Origin: Hermodice carunculata
Taxonomy: Eukaryota > Annelida > Polychaeta > Eunicida > Amphinomidae
Direction of reading: 5' to 3'
Length of the DNA: 64,000 nucleotides
NCBI GenBank assembly: GCA_964020975.1
Contig: OZ026629.1
Span: forward strand, 46,273,351 to 46,337,350
Position 1 is the stretch's first letter, and each line of letters begins with the position of its first letter. Of this stretch, positions 39,625 through 50,420 are shown in pieces. Below the pieces are notes generated by a model, which worked only from the letters and a program-made list of their open reading frames with translations, searched no databases and had not been told where the DNA came from. The position numbers were made by a program, and so were the translations under genes.

Positions 39625-41257
39625 ATTTCCTTGCAAATCTATACATTCTAGTTCAGACTATATTTGTACAATATACAATTTGCAAGTAATTTCCTACTAC
39701 GTGGCTGCTCATACAATCTTCCTTTATGCATCTTTTTCTCCTTACAATACATGGTACTCCACGTACATATGAATCAGATGATTCCCGCCTGAAATCCAAA
39801 ACTACAAAAGCATAACAAACAATTCAGCATATATGGGTGATAAATATTTTATTAGAAATGTGAAAAATATGAAAGTACATGTTATGTATGGTATTTCTAC
39901 ATCAATTTTAAAAAGATTTAGTCTGTTCATATCAGCACTTTGTGATGACTACATGTTAAGAACATGGGTTCAAAAATATAAATAGTAACCAGCCCTTCAC
40001 CTATATAGTTTTTTGAAAGTAAAATTTGGTTTGGTTTGGAAATAAATATTTTACATAGGATTGTTTTTTTGCATACCTGTAGCAGTTATACCTGGATTCA
40101 CTAGAATACTCTTCTACCTGGTAAAAGGCAGTCATATTTGGACAACTACAACCTATCATTTACTGGAATGTCATAACATAACAGCCATTTGGGATGACAG
40201 GACCCACTTGATATAAAAGTAAAATCCAAACAACAGGAGCAGTGAAAGGGCATAATAAAAGACACTAAGCTATAACAGCTTCTTGCAAAATGACATCTGA
40301 CTTTTCAACACCTACTGAAATAAACTGAGGAAAACCCACAATATGTTCACATGATGGTACATGCTCCCAAACAAATTGCATAGAATGAGCTCTTTCTGGA
40401 ATGATCAATGGTAACATCCAAAAACAATTACAAGCTTAAACAGAGTCCAACAATTGCACAATTTGTAACATATTATCACATGGGTATACAGAAATTATCT
40501 TTGATATGTATACAGGGAGAGGTTTTAAATTTCTTTCATACAGCAAAAATATCTGACAGCCCAACTTGCATTTACAAAAGCAATAACTGGACCATGCTCA
40601 TAACAATACTTCAGTGTGAAACCAATAAACCAGTGCAATAGATATGTAATCTTTCATGACAAATGGCAAAATGTTACATGTATAAAATGGCTGCTTTCAT
40701 GCATACTTCAATTTATACTCACAAAACAAAAACAAAACAAACAAACCCTACTAGTTTTCTTGTCTTTTTGTCTCTGTTAGCTTCAGAATTATTGGCACAA
40801 ATCTGTAGTTCCTGTGATGAAAGCATGTTAACAAGAATTTGATCCACCAAAGTCTCTCAGAGGATGTGTTTTTGTTTGAAAATGGCTGACAAGCTGGAAA
40901 ACATGTACAGATAAAACCATGCAAGATAACTGGGACAGAGTATTTAAGTGAAGATATCCTGACACAAAACTTAGCTAACTGGGGTTACAATATTCACCTG
41001 TGGCAGCACCTTACTCATTCAGAACAAGTATGCTCCATCTTCTTTTATTTCAAAACATCTTGGTCTTATGAGCACAAGAACCAGATCTATATATGCAAGT
41101 GTCAATGTTTTCTTGCGCTTTTACAAAAGAAACAACAACAACGTAATGTGAAAACTGAATGTCGAACTTAGATGAAAGTCTTGTGTTCATGTGTGGCAGT
41201 TCAGATAGTCCTGTGGTGATGATGTAGCAGCATACACTTGGTCTGTTGGCCTCTCCT
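39625..41257. other. CALML4 3' flank
   Basis: No gene recognised. AATAAA on the - strand occurs near 41044, about 210 bases after the CALML4 stop, giving a plausible short 3' UTR; several further A/T-rich signals follow down to about 39850. Confidence 0.45.
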
Positions 41258-41355
41258 TCAGTAGTCGGGTATGGGAGTCAGCATGACTTTCACTACATCT
41301 GCATAACGTACTTGTGGAGCATTCTTCTGTCCAGCTTCTTGTAGTAATTGGTCAA
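41258..41355 (-). CDS. CALML4: CALML4 exon 5: EF-hand 4 and C-terminus
   Basis: Acceptor ttcttttag; stop TGA at 41258-41260. Encodes VDQLLQEAGQKNAPQVRYAD and VVKVMLTPIPDY. The fourth EF loop is degenerate, as in other CALML4 proteins. A downstream poly(A) signal candidate (AATAAA on the - strand) lies near 41044. Confidence 0.95.
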
Positions 41356-44300
41356 CTAAAAGAACCAATAAATTTGCTGTAATACCAGTGGAACACAACA
41401 GAATATATACATTAATAATTTGACCTAGTGTATGAAAAATGGCTTAAATGATGCAGAACATTGCAACATTATGCAAGTTTCATCAGCCACAAGCAGGTTA
41501 ACTTCTAGCTACTTTTACATACATGTATGGTAGATGTAATGAACGGCAGATTCTAAATGCAAATTTAACCACATCAAAGTTCATGAGCAAAACTCAACTT
41601 ACATGTACAGTACCTTGTGCCTACGTGTCAATCCAGTGTATGATCATGACAAGTTTTAGCATGCATCAATGGAGGACTGTTGAAATAGCAATTGTACATG
41701 CTAAATGAGTGACATGACCATCTCCCATGAATAGAACTTGAAAGTACAGTGAAACCTCCCTATACCGAACACCCTTGGGACCGGAAAAAAATGCTCAGTA
41801 TAGTGAGGAGTTCGGTATAGGGAGGTTTGATAGTATTGAAAGTATATATTTGGGACCGAGAAATGATGTTCAGTATAGAGAGGTGTTTGAGATACGGAGG
41901 TGTTTGGTTAGAGAGGTTTTACTGTATATAATATTGAGAAGTAGGACTTGCTGATTGTGTATAATAAAAATAAAGTAAGTCACCTTCTTTAGATGAGAGC
42001 TTATCACCAAAGTTGGTAAGTATATGTCTGAACTCTGCAGCAGGGATGGTGCCCTGGCCTTGTTTGTCATGAGCCTGTAAGCCACTCATTATGTCCTGCT
42101 GACACTTCTCACGGTTTGAATGACTCTTCATAATGTCAAGGAAACTGGCAAAGTCAATCTTCCCATCTGAAAAAAAAAAAAAATGAATTAATTAAATTAA
42201 ATAAAAAAACTCAAAAATCAATGGCATATGTCATCAACAGAAGGGGCCACCAGCACATAGGAACTTATTGCATGACACATAATTTCCTGTTGGCAATGAC
42301 TGACCAATCAGAAGAGCCTGGTTTGTGTAATTGCAAGGTGGCTCCATGTGCACTTACAGGGTACTTGTTGGAAGTGTAGCGGTGGATCTAACTGTAGTTA
42401 ACATATGCTATTGCAGAAAATATTCTGTATTTTCTCTCACTGGTGTACCCGTCTCCCTTCAGGACTGTTAACTTTCACCACTAAGACACTGCTAGCTACT
42501 AAATTAATACTGAGTGAATATCTTTCACATTTTACAAATATTTGGTAATATTAGACAACATACATACAATGTTCAAGATTTTTGTTCACAAATACGGTAT
42601 GTTTTATTTTGATTTTGTGAGGAATCTGGGCACTAAGTAAGGATAATATAATAAGGTATATCATATTAGCCCAAATATACATGAAGCAAGATATTGCTCT
42701 ACACTGGTGGTAATTACAGATAGTTGCTCTTTAAAGTTTCATTAGACAGTTTAAACATTCATTAATAATTGGATGCAATTTTTAATGCTTATTTTTCCTC
42801 TTGGTCTCATTCAGCCACCAAAACTCGAGGGAAAACATGTAAAACATCTTCCCACGTTACTTTGTAGTTTTTTTAAAAAAAGAATGACTGTTCATTCTTA
42901 GTTGATCAATCTCCTTCAATTGAGGGAAAAATTTTCAATATTTTCAAGTTGCATCTTTTTTTTAAACACAAGTTCACTCTTTTACCACAAATAAAGCAAT
43001 GGCAAATACCCATTATTACGTCACACATAAACACAAGGCAGCAAGTAATGCCCATACTGATAATTTCAAAGCTGACCTTGATACTGAATGAGTGTGTTCA
43101 TGTACCTACCTTTCTCATTTTGTTTATAATAGTTTTTGATCTCGACAATTGTAGGGCTGAAGCCCAGTGACCTCATGGTTTGCGTCAACTGCTGCTCCGA
43201 AGTGATAAGCTGCTCACCTTTCTGAGCATTCAGGTAGAAACATTCTCTAAACTCTGAAAGCAGAAACATGAAAGTATGTTACCCATTTGTAATATGTATG
43301 TATTGTCATACAAATACTGCATGTACACAAATTACATGCAATATAAACATACTTTGCTGTAATGAGATGAGCTCTCTTGCTCGGTCTAATGCTAAAATTT
43401 TATGTTCCGAGTTCATCCCCCCATGAGGTTTTGCTTTGGGTAGCGTATTACCTATGCAACCCATTGGGAAACCGCACACACGTACCCACACTGTGTTCTC
43501 AGACACAGTCCCAAGCTCCTGTGTTCAGGGCTTTGTGGTACGGTAGTACCACCACCCAGAAGTCTGATTAATTACACTTGCTGACCCCCAGCATTGTTTC
43601 TACGGCAGTCCTTATTTTACTGGCCTGCCGGGATTCAAATTCTTTTGAATCTAATTCACCTTGACAACAACGTCTTGGTAGAACTGAGATTCTGTGTTAC
43701 GCAATCACGATAACGTGTTTTACGCGACAACAGAAAGTTACCCCTCGGCATATATATCAGACGTAACGTCGGTTAGCCCACAGTTCCTGATGAGTTGTGA
43801 AACACAACGAAAACGGTCGAACTTCTTCAACTTCTAGCTATTGTGACCCTTGCTCGGTCCTTAGAAAATATACTTTGCTGTAATGTTTGCATTTTTGCCT
43901 TGTTGGGTGTGCTCTTAACATTACAATACTATTGTTCAAAATTTTATCTTACAAAATTTATTTCATTATATTTCAGCAGTCCATGTTTGGATTTTGATGT
44001 GCAAACTTCCCATTACATGGACACCAGTATACAGCACTGATATCACATCAGTCCTTGACACTGACAGCACCATATACTGATTTACTCAACACATTTGGGG
44101 GATAATACCGTGAAAATACAATTGATGTAACTAGAAAAGTATTTTGCTTCAAAGCAAATCTGTCCCTTCAAAGGTTGTAAATATAGCTAGATGAAAATCG
44201 TAAAGTCCAAATGACGTAGACCTTTAGAGGTTACATGTAAATTAAAAAAAAAAAAATGTGTAGTGTTGCAATACCTACAATTTGAGCCTGACATGACTGA

Positions 44301-47300
44301 AATTGGATGAAAATTGACCAAGTTATGGCTATATAAAAATTTCAAAGGGTTAAATAACCTTCACCTTTGACCTTTAGAAGCCACATGTAAATTACAAAAA
44401 TGTCCAGAGAAACAATATCTACAATTCAAGCCCAACATGATCAAAATCATATAAAAATTGACCAAGTTATGCCTAGAAGAAAGTTTCAAATGCTTGACCT
44501 TTGACCTTCAGAGGTCATATGTAAATACACAAATATGCAGTGTTGGGATACCTACAATTTGAGTCCAACATGGTCAAAATAGGATGAAAATTGACAGAGT
44601 TATGGCTGGATGAAATTTTCAAAGGTCCAAATGACCTTGATCTTTGACCTTTAGAGGTTACATGTTGATTACAAAAAATGCAATGTTGCAATACCTACAA
44701 ATGGGTCCAACATGGTCAAAATTGGATGAAAATTGACAGAGTAATGGCTGGATGAAAATTTAAAAGATCCAAATGACCTTGACCTTTAGAGGGCACATGT
44801 AAATTACAAACATGTGCAATGTTACAAACCTGTAAATTGAATAGGGATTGGTTCCCTGCACCTATAATCGTTTCCGAGATCTTTTCAAGATTTCAATTTT
44901 CAAATGATCCTAATTTACATAATTTTCAAAATTATCACCTCTCTTCATAAACAGATGTGACTTCATGCCTGGAGCTATAATCATGGCCAGTTTGGAGCTT
45001 CCAAAGGTAACACTGTCCAAGAAAATTGCCAAAAAAAATGCTGGTAAAAAAGAAAGAAAGAAAAGGCCTGTGTTGGCCCACAGACATAACGATATGCAAT
45101 GATCTGTGGGAAACATTTGATTTGTGTCTAATTCATGTAATTTATATTGCAAAAATCTTGACAATATGTCAATAGAGATCAAAATTGACAAGTACAAATG
45201 ACCTTAAAATGAGCTTTCACCTAGAAAATGACCATCACTTGAAAATTATGACCTTGAAACTAACATCAATTTGAGCTAATTATACTGGGCAAGACCGGTA
45301 AGGCAAGACCCAATCTTTACTGCAAAAGTCTGACCGGTTTCATCACATCTGTGACTCATCAGAGACTGAGGTTAACACTTCCCAGCACGTGCTTATAAAT
45401 CAGGGTGAAACATACACGTCGAAATTTGAACATGTGGAATGGCGATGTATAGTCAGGAATGACATAATACAAAGTTGACCCTGCATTTTGCATTGTACTT
45501 AGGTAGAATGACCTCACATGAACATGTCAGGTCAAGCACCCATATGACCTCTGGTCATAGAAAATTCGGAGCCACAGTGTCTGCAATACAACAACAACGA
45601 CTTCCAATTTAAAAAAAAAAAAACTTGGGGAGCTGTTAGTTTATGAAAATGAGATTTCTTAGGTAAAAAAGTACATGTATTGTTATTGGGCAGATGAACC
45701 CAGGTTGTGTAAATTTTAGTATAAGACTGAACAAGGTCATCAATTTGACCTTGATATGACCTATGATCTTCAATAAAAATGACTTCTGACCTTAAAACTG
45801 ACATTTTGACCTCAAAATAACTGTTGACATTGCTATGACCTTTGACCTTGAATGCAACCTTCACCAAAAATGATTAAACCTTAAAACTGACATTTTCCCA
45901 CCAAAAAATGACCTATGACCTTGCCATGTCCTTGACCTCCAAACAACCTTTACCTTGTCCATCGTTGAAAATATATACCCTTGGAATTACATCCATTACA
46001 GTTTAAGAGATATTGAGGTTTTAAACTTTAATTTGCCCTAATTTGCATAATTGTGAACATTATGACACCTCTTCAAGATTGACTGCCCAATGGAATGATG
46101 GATTTATGGTTAATTTCTATGGCAAACGAATTTGACAATGTGTGCATCGGACAGCCACCATCTAAAGTGGTCTTTGACCTTGAGATGACCTCCACCTGAA
46201 ATTACTTTGACATTTAAAATGACATTTTTGACCTACAATTGACCTTTGACCTTGACATTTGAGATGACCATTGCCTTGCTATGATTGAACTCCTATACAC
46301 TCCGAACCACATCTACTATAGTATATAAGATATTGGAGATTTAAACTTTAATTAGCCCTCATTTGCATAATTTTGAAACTATTGACCTGTCATTCAAAAA
46401 AAGGCAAGACTTCACCTGTAGAAGTATGATTGTGTGAAATTTGGAGTTTCTATCTATGATAGTCTCTGAGCAAAAGGACAGAAAAATTTGCTGGTAAAGA
46501 AAGGAAGGAAGGAGAAAGAGACAGAGAGAAAGAATGGATTTCTTGGAAAACAGTATGTCTGTGTTGGCACACAGACATGACAAGTGTCAAAATTTTTGAA
46601 TACTTTGTGAACTTTCAAGTCTCTGGACAAAAAAAAAAACTAAACTTCCTGCATATGTGCATTAAAATTGAGCTGACCGTAAGGCTAAGGTAACTTTTCC
46701 TTTTCACCAAAAATCTTTTTGTTTTTCTTCTATTTTTCCAGTGTAGTTATTTGGAACAAACTCCAACTGATCTAATCTGAAGAGAAGGAAATTTGTTCAA
46801 CGACTTTTGAAATGACTCTGGGCATTAAATTTCTTCAAATGTGATTAAGGATGACATAATTAGCTAATTAACCATTAACAATAACATCTGTATGATGATT
46901 TACCAAACTAGAGCACATTTAATTATTTATCAAATATTATAAGCCACCAAAGATCCACAGACACCATATGTAGATTCCAAAAGTTCTGGTGAGCCTGCTG
47001 GATGTAAAAGTATTCCAAGGAATCCCCACCAAAATGAACTGGCAAGAAACGTCACTAGTAGAGTTTCCAGCTCACCTTTGGCAGATTTGATCATGCCCCT
47101 CACTGTCCAATCAAATGTGCATTAGACCCCCATGTGGGCCTCAAAAAGCAGATGTGGAGTCCAAAGAAAATGCAACAAATTCTGGCTCAATTTACTGGAA
47201 CTAAGGCCTAAATTTTAACATTGTTGTTTCTTAACAACAGGCCCATGGAGAAAATGTTCTGCTGACATACAATCTGATGACCATACACCAAAATTCATTT

Positions 47301-50300
47301 CCTAAAATGAGCCCGACCCATGACCCTGATTAATTTGTTAAGGTCATGCATATGATGCAACATCAAACTTCTATATGATCCCACATTTGTGGTATATTTG
47401 GTATTATTCCCCTTACTCTTTATCAACACAATGAATTTAGCATCCTTTTCATAAGTGCTTAAAGGCCAGCCAAAAAATCAACATTTTCAAAAGAGAACAC
47501 AGAATACTTTTTCTTACAAACCCCTCACTCCCCAAAAGAGTACTCTAAAAATGTTGATTTGTGGCTAAATATTGATCAACATTTTCAAAATTAGCTAAAA
47601 ATGTACATTGGTCTTGACCCCCCTCCCCCCCGTGACTCTATGTACTAATGTGAAAATGTTGATAAAAATGGCTGACCCCTTAATGACCTTGTCAAGGGTC
47701 ACACAACATATTACAAAATTTGACCATTGGCCTCATGCATATTTGGTGTAAGTTTTGCAGTTCCACTTGAATTAATTATGTCATAGACATTAAATTAAAT
47801 ATATGATAGGCATTTGTGGTACATTTGGTATTGCTTGCCACCTCAGTGATACAAAAAATATCTAGTAAGTGAAAATACAAATCTGCTCTTCATAAATAAA
47901 ATAGCATTTTAGCTGGGGGGGTGCATGACAAAGTCAAAATGGCACATGAGAGCTTAAAATTAGAGTTGAAGTGAAGATCACTGTTTTTTGGCAGCTCATG
48001 TTTACTAAGCTTATGATTTTGTTATGGTAAATGGAAACATGAGATCAATGTCTGCTTGCATGAGAGCCTGGGTTATTGCAGAATTTTACTACCATAACCA
48101 GGCTAAAGTAAAAGAAACTTCTTTGGCCACAGCCACGAGCAAATTCTGTAAATTATTATATGATGCTTCATAATTTGTATGAAGCAAAACACCATGTACA
48201 TGTATATCAACAGTTGAACAGAGTCTGAAATACTTAGCCAATGTGGGGAAGGTTAGAAAATTTTGTGAGCCAAATTACTCTTTGTAGCCACAGACAATTT
48301 GGCTTATGGATAATGCTAGCCTAGGCAATCATGTGACTTCTATCAAAAGCAAAAGCAAGCATTAAACTTTCACCACGCTGAGTAAGGACTGATATATACA
48401 GTTACCATAACTGTATAGCAAGTCAGCTATTATGAATCATCTGAACTTTCCCACTGCAATGTTTTAAACCCAGAGGTGCCAAGCATACAAATCAGAAGCT
48501 CAAATTGAAAAATGTCGTGAAAAGTAAGCACTCTCTTATTTTATAATGGGGCAGATTAGCAAAAATGAAGGTCAACTATCTTTGTCTGATGATGTAAATG
48601 AACTTGGCCACGGGATGGTTTTGCATACTTCTGGGCTATATTCACTTCATATAAGCCTTTTACGTTAGTCACTATTGTTGATTAGGCCATTTGAACCAAA
48701 TTGGTACTTTTTAATAATGGCAGCTGTGTTAACACAGTTTGCCTGTTTATTTAAGAACACTAAGTACGCAAACAAGACACACAATCATTTGAGTACAAGT
48801 ATTAATGAAAACACACACATAGCTTAAGTAAAGGTTTCCCATGTATGCTAAGCAATACTTTATAAATTCTGATGAAACTGTCACATTCCTAGTTGCCAGG
48901 TCTGTAACTCATAGGTATAAATCCCACCTGTACTTGTTACACATTCAGATTTTTTTCCTGGCCTTCAGCTGCTTATAGATTATATGTTATGCCACAACTG
49001 CAGCACATAAGAATTTTGTTAACAGTTAATTGTACTGTACATGGAAACTGTAAAATCTGACACATAATTGATATGATTTTTATTTTGTGTAAATGACCCA
49101 AATACATGGCAAATATGTATCATTTTATTACCCCCCACACACACACACACACAAATACATTGCTGAATAGTATCCTAGAAACTCAAACCCAACAGGCGTA
49201 TAAAAATGTTTGTACTCTATGAGGATCAATGCTTCGAAGTATACCCAAGGTCCCCCAAATGCGACCATAATGTACCCGGGACACTTGCTGATCTCTGTGA
49301 CAGGATCATTATGCTTTATGGTTACATCGGGGCACTACATTACATATACTTTTTCCACTTTTGGCCTTTCCAGTTGAAAAACAAAGAACCCCTGGAAGTA
49401 CATGTGCTCAAGATCATTCTGAATGACAGGTGTCGGCGGATGTTAAAGCAAGTCTGCACCATGACATATGCTTAAAACAGATTGAAGATATATTCATTAT
49501 TATACAGACTAAGAGACAAGGAACACATACATATAGGATTTCACCAGAGTCAAGCAAGAAATATGTAGTTTATTCATCCCTATACTGTATAGTATACTCA
49601 TACTGTTATTGGTTCTCAGGCACGCAGGAGTTACTGGCCTTGCCCTAGGGTATATACTATTAGAAGAAACATCAATGCTCCCGGTTGGAGTACAAATACT
49701 TACATGTATATGCCTGTGCTCATACCCCATCCACACAGACATGCTTGTTGTCCATGTAGAGAACAGTACTCTTTATTGAATGCCGTTTCAGCAGGTGTGC
49801 CAGGACTAACTTAGATGTGATCTTAGCTTTACATCATTATAAAATTGTGCTGTATCTTCATATCAACCTCAACCCTTTCCCCTAAAACTGGCCAATACCA
49901 GCTTGTGGTCAAATGTCGTCTTCTTCAATGTTTTTAACCAACTTTTCAGTAATGAAACAATTTTGCTGCGAATTGTAGATGTGACCTATCCAGATAACAT
50001 GATCCAGGTCAACAGCTTTCCATGACATGGGTTTGGCACTCAGTGCCCAAACCCATGCCAAGGAAAACTCTTGACTCAGTCTTAATTCAGGAGGGGGGGG
50101 GCAGTTAAGTATGCTACATGACTAATCGAGTAAAAACCTGACCATGAAAGTTGCCGCACCAAAGTCAATGGGCGTGGGCCTCATTGTAATCTAACTTGTA
50201 GTGTACGTCAACTCGCACTTTTCTTGACATTTCAAGTTCAACATTTAAAAGTCAATGTAATATGCAAATGTTACCTTCAATGTCCGTCGAACTGAAAAAC

Positions 50301-50420
50301 TCTGCCTGTAACAGATAAAATATAACGGTTAACCAATGTTAAACTTATCACAGTGAAATACAAAAGCGACAAAAATAACAAAGTTTCGGGAGATCTAACA
50401 AATCGTGATTCACTCACCAT
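41258..50420 (-). CDS. CALML4: Calmodulin-like protein 4, complete, five coding exons
   Basis: Exons in transcript order are 50418-50420 (ATG only), 50275-50305, 43110-43253, 41984-42166 and 41258-41355; together 459 nt, 152 residues and stop, against 153 in human CALML4. All introns are GT-AG. The protein starts MAEFFSSTDIEEFRECFYL, has MRSLGFSPTIVEI (human MRCLGASPTPGEV), DGKIDFASFLDIM (GNGELDFSTFLTIM), AEFRHILTNFGDKLSSKEVD (LRSKLTSLGEKLTHKEVD) and ends MLTPIPDY (human ITLPGRDY). It has four EF-hand-like units; no loop keeps all calcium ligands. Loop 1 (residues 20-31) begins N with Q at position 3; loop 3 (93-104) keeps D1, G6, I8 and E12 but has Q at 3 and 5. In mammals CALML4 is a light chain of myosin-7b in the intermicrovillar adhesion complex; that role here is inferred by orthology. 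Confidence 0.96.
41747..41924. mobile_element. TA-flanked MITE, pogo/Tc1-mariner type, copy B
   Basis: A 178-bp palindromic element with ends CAGTGAAACCTCCCTATACC and its inverse, TA duplicated at 41745-41746 and 41925-41926. Same family as the copy in BNIP2 intron 5. Located in the 628-base CALML4 intron 4. Confidence 0.88.
41984..42166 (-). CDS. CALML4: CALML4 exon 4: EF-hands 2 and 3
   Basis: A 183-base exon between a poly-T/cag acceptor and donor GTGACT. Encodes DGKIDFASFLDIMKSHSN, REKCQQDIMSGLQAHDKQGQ and GTIPAAEFRHILTNFGDK, then LSSKE. This is the most calmodulin-like segment. Confidence 0.96.
43110..43253 (-). CDS. CALML4: CALML4 exon 3: EF-hands 1 and 2
   Basis: A 144-base exon between acceptor ctttcag and donor GTAGGT. 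Encodes EFRECFYLNAQKGEQLITSE, then QQLTQTMRSLGFSPTIVEIK and NYYKQNEK. The N-lobe loops lack the D-x-D-x-DG pattern. Confidence 0.95.
43349..43885 (+). mobile_element. Hammerhead-bearing insertion flanked by a 16-bp direct repeat
   Basis: The 16-mer ATACTTTGCTGTAATG occurs exactly at 43349-43364 and again at 43870-43885, framing about 505 bases. Just inside, the 11-mer CTTGCTCGGTC is repeated directly at 43376-43386 and 43849-43859. The hammerhead lies near the right end. The insert is richer in GC and CpG than its surroundings and has no long ORF. Target-site duplication plus terminal repeats and ribozyme fits a retrozyme or a truncated Penelope-like element; which of the two is not decided by the sequence. 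Confidence 0.6.
43782..43823 (+). ncRNA. Type I hammerhead ribozyme motif, copy 1
   Basis: Core CTGATGA at 43787-43793; stem II GTTGTG (43794-43799), loop AAA, CACAAC (43803-43808); GAA at 43809-43811; a minimal stem III AACGGTC (43812-43818) ending in the GTC cleavage triplet; stem I AGTTC (43782-43786) pairs fully with GAACT (43819-43823). All invariant core bases are present. Stem III is very short, typical of ribozymes in animal retrozymes and Penelope-like elements, and here has one mismatch relative to copy 2 (ACCGGT). It is antisense to CALML4, in intron 2. Confidence 0.8.
44150..45088 (-). repeat. Hairpin-headed family III copy with tandem units of ~140 bp
   Basis: The head (diverged GTCTGTG / CACAGGC hairpin, 45067-45088) is at the right. 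To its left, about five imperfect units share CAATACCTACAATTTGAG, GATGAAAATTGAC(C/A)(A/G)AGTTAT and GACCTTTAGAGGTTACATGT, at about 44200, 44345, 44480, 44620 and 44760. No ORF. Confidence 0.6.
45270..45470 (-). mobile_element. Second repeat copy related to the hammerhead element
   Basis: Read on the - strand, the hammerhead is followed after about 25 bases by TTGGGTCTTGCCTTACCGGT, resembling the GTGACCCTTGCTCGGTC that follows copy 1 at the same distance. Sequence upstream (cacgtgctgg, gtgttaacctc) also parallels the upstream side of copy 1 (acgtaacgtcggttagccc). Ends are not clear. Confidence 0.5.
45327..45367 (-). ncRNA. Type I hammerhead ribozyme motif, copy 2
   Basis: On the - strand: stem I AGTCT (45367-45363), core CTGATGA (45362-45356), stem II GTCACA (45355-45350) and TGTGAT (45347-45342) with a two-base GA loop or a four-base loop if one pair opens, GAA (45341-45339), stem III ACCGGT then C at the cleavage site (45338-45332), stem I partner AGACT (45331-45327). 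Stem I and II sequences differ from copy 1 yet pair in both, which is compensatory change. The self-complementary ACCGGT allows dimer formation, a known way for ribozymes with minimal stem III to work. It lies in the sense direction of CALML4 intron 2. Confidence 0.82.
47230..47880 (-). mobile_element. Inverted copy of the BNIP2 intron 6 large repeat
   Basis: In reverse complement it matches 29240-29580: GGAAATGAATTTTGGTGTATG, CATATGATGCAACATC as inverse, ACAAATGTGGGATCAT and the GACCTTGACAAGG-type segments, ending near CTGCTGACATACAATC (inverse of the tail GCAGAG). This shows the repeat is dispersed, not a local duplication. Confidence 0.55.
49869..50108. mobile_element. Palindromic TTAA MITE, copy 8
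   Basis: Left TCAACCCTTTCCCCTAAAAC, right GGCAGTTAA after a G run. Core GTCAACAGCTTTCCATGACA ... CCAAGGAAAACTCTTGAC at about 50008-50077. Lies in CALML4 intron 2, about 170 bases from exon 2. Confidence 0.82.
50275..50305 (-). CDS. CALML4: CALML4 exon 2
   Basis: A 31-base exon between acceptor ttacag and donor GTAACA, encoding AEFFSSTDIE plus one base. It matches the calmodulin-type start (ADQLTEEQIAEF) and human CALML4 AEFLSQDQINEY. Confidence 0.92.
50418..50420 (-). CDS. CALML4: CALML4 exon 1 coding part: ATG only
   Basis: On the - strand, cggcaag ATG is followed at once by the donor GTGAGT. The 112-base intron ends ttacag and the next exon starts GCAGAG, so Met is spliced directly to Ala-Glu-Phe, as in calmodulin, whose first coding exon is also only the ATG. 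The 5' UTR extends upstream above 50420. Confidence 0.9.

Larger units (their letters stand above)
45089..46576 (-). mobile_element. Hairpin-headed repeat, family III, in CALML4 intron 2
   Basis: On the - strand it starts with hairpin TGTCTGTGT gcca ACACAGACA (46576-46555), a CTTTCTCTCTGTCTC/CCTTCCTTCC tract, then a body rich in GACCTTGACC/AAGGTCA motifs (about 45700-46270) and a repeated TTTAAACTTTAATT(T/A)GCCCT segment at about 46020 and 46340. The left boundary is uncertain; the hammerhead repeat (45270-45470) interrupts it. Confidence 0.5.

Noticed and set aside
43380-43660. tRNA-like B-box (GGGATTCAAATTC) suggesting a tRNA-derived SINE
   Set aside because: No A-box at the right distance and no cloverleaf; the hammerhead and direct repeats explain the element better.
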